From positions 1 through 5,469 of the forward strand of contig CASGVX010000156.1 of NCBI GenBank assembly GCA_949346185.1: 5,469 bases of DNA, given 5' to 3'. The translations under genes and the position numbers were made by a program. The notes beneath the pieces were generated by a model. It was given only the letters and a program-made list of their open reading frames with translations, had not been told where the DNA came from and searched no databases. Positions 5,291 to 5,469 of this stretch are shown here, piece by piece (positions within the stretch are counted from its first letter, which is position 1; each line of letters opens with the position of its first letter). Source of the DNA: an uncultured Lachnospiraceae bacterium. GTDB taxonomy: Bacteria > Bacillota > Clostridia > Lachnospirales > Lachnospiraceae.

Positions 5291-5468
5291 TGAATAGTAA
5301 TTTGCTGTTACTATTCACAGCCGACTATATTCGAGAATTTTTGGCATGTTTCATGCCAAAAGTACGAGTTCTTCGGCGCCATTTTGCATGTTTTAAGCAA
5401 AATGTGTGCATTTCAGCGCTGAAAGCGCTGCTTGTTACTATGAGCGGCGAAGCCGTGAATAGTAACAA
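5291..5468. repeat. Array of five hairpins bounded by inverted GTTACTATTCAC repeats (MITE/REP-like element or structured RNA)
   Basis: There is no gene here. Five hairpins follow one another. (1) TGAATAGTAA 5291-5300 with TTACTATTCA 5308-5317. (2) TTTTGGCATG 5339-5348 with CATGCCAAAA 5352-5361, TTT loop. (3) CATTTTGC 5380-5387 with GCAAAATG 5397-5404. (4) CAGCGCT 5414-5420 with AGCGCTG 5424-5430, GAA loop. (5) TTGTTACTAT 5432-5441 with ATAGTAACAA 5459-5468, with an inner CGGC/GCCG stem around GAA. Stems 1-4 are perfect; stem 5 has a small internal loop. TGTTACTATTCACAGCC (5306-5322) is repeated in inverse orientation at 5451-5467 with two mismatches, so the span 5306-5467 has terminal inverted repeats. 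None of the stems is followed by a T run, so these are not ordinary terminators. The element may continue past the window edge. Confidence 0.65.
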
Positions 5469-5469
5469 T

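Noticed and set aside
5339..5361. Intrinsic terminator for a gene entering from either side
   Set aside because: The perfect stem with TTT loop has no T run after it on either strand; its Ts and As are inside the stem.
5291..5468. CRISPR array
   Set aside because: The five stems differ in sequence and there are no regularly spaced identical direct repeats or unique spacers.

Overview
The window looks like chromosomal DNA of an anaerobic Clostridia-type Firmicute, most likely Lachnospiraceae-like. The reasons are moderate GC, strong AGGAGG-type ribosome binding sites, an ECF sigma/membrane anti-sigma pair of Firmicute style, and an [FeFe]-hydrogenase maturation gene (hydG) next to its usual small ACT-type partner. 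The species assignment is inference.

Left region (1-2077, + strand). The window opens inside the C-terminal end of a tyrosine recombinase (LGH box and YxH tyrosine visible). It runs without a stop codon into unrelated sequence that carries an 11-bp perfect hairpin (149-180) and a nested dyad (250-290). A GTG start with a good Shine-Dalgarno (346) begins an ECF sigma factor. It overlaps by 11 nt a single-pass membrane protein with a long low-complexity stalk and a Cys-rich outer domain, which is presumably the cognate anti-sigma/sensor. The pair sits beside a mobile-element scar.

Middle region (2078-4082, + strand). A repeat-like motif supplies the stop codon of the anti-sigma gene. It is followed by a strong extended -10 promoter (2121-2149), a roughly 140-nt structured leader ending in a perfect 10-bp intrinsic terminator (2265-2293), and then an 81-aa TM1266-family ACT-like protein and hydG. 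The terminator lies between the promoter and the first gene, so the hyd pair may be controlled by attenuation, or the leader may be a separate small RNA. HydG splits tyrosine to give the CO and CN ligands of the hydrogenase H-cluster. hydE, hydF and the hydrogenase itself are not in the window.

Right region (4086-5469). A convergent gene on the minus strand ends 3 bp from hydG. It encodes an N-terminal PAS domain fused to a CPBP (CAAX protease/Abi) membrane domain whose first catalytic Glu position is Gln. Its promoter (5185-5214) fixes the start at 5156. Beyond it, about 180 bp without a gene holds five consecutive near-perfect hairpins. The span 5306-5467 is bounded by inverted copies of TGTTACTATTCACRGC, which looks like a MITE/REP-type element or a structured RNA. 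The same core (GAATAGTAAC) recurs at 2072-2081.

The most notable items are the hairpin array with terminal inverted repeats, the terminator-containing leader of the hydG operon, the PAS-CPBP fusion, and the Cys-rich anti-sigma-like protein.
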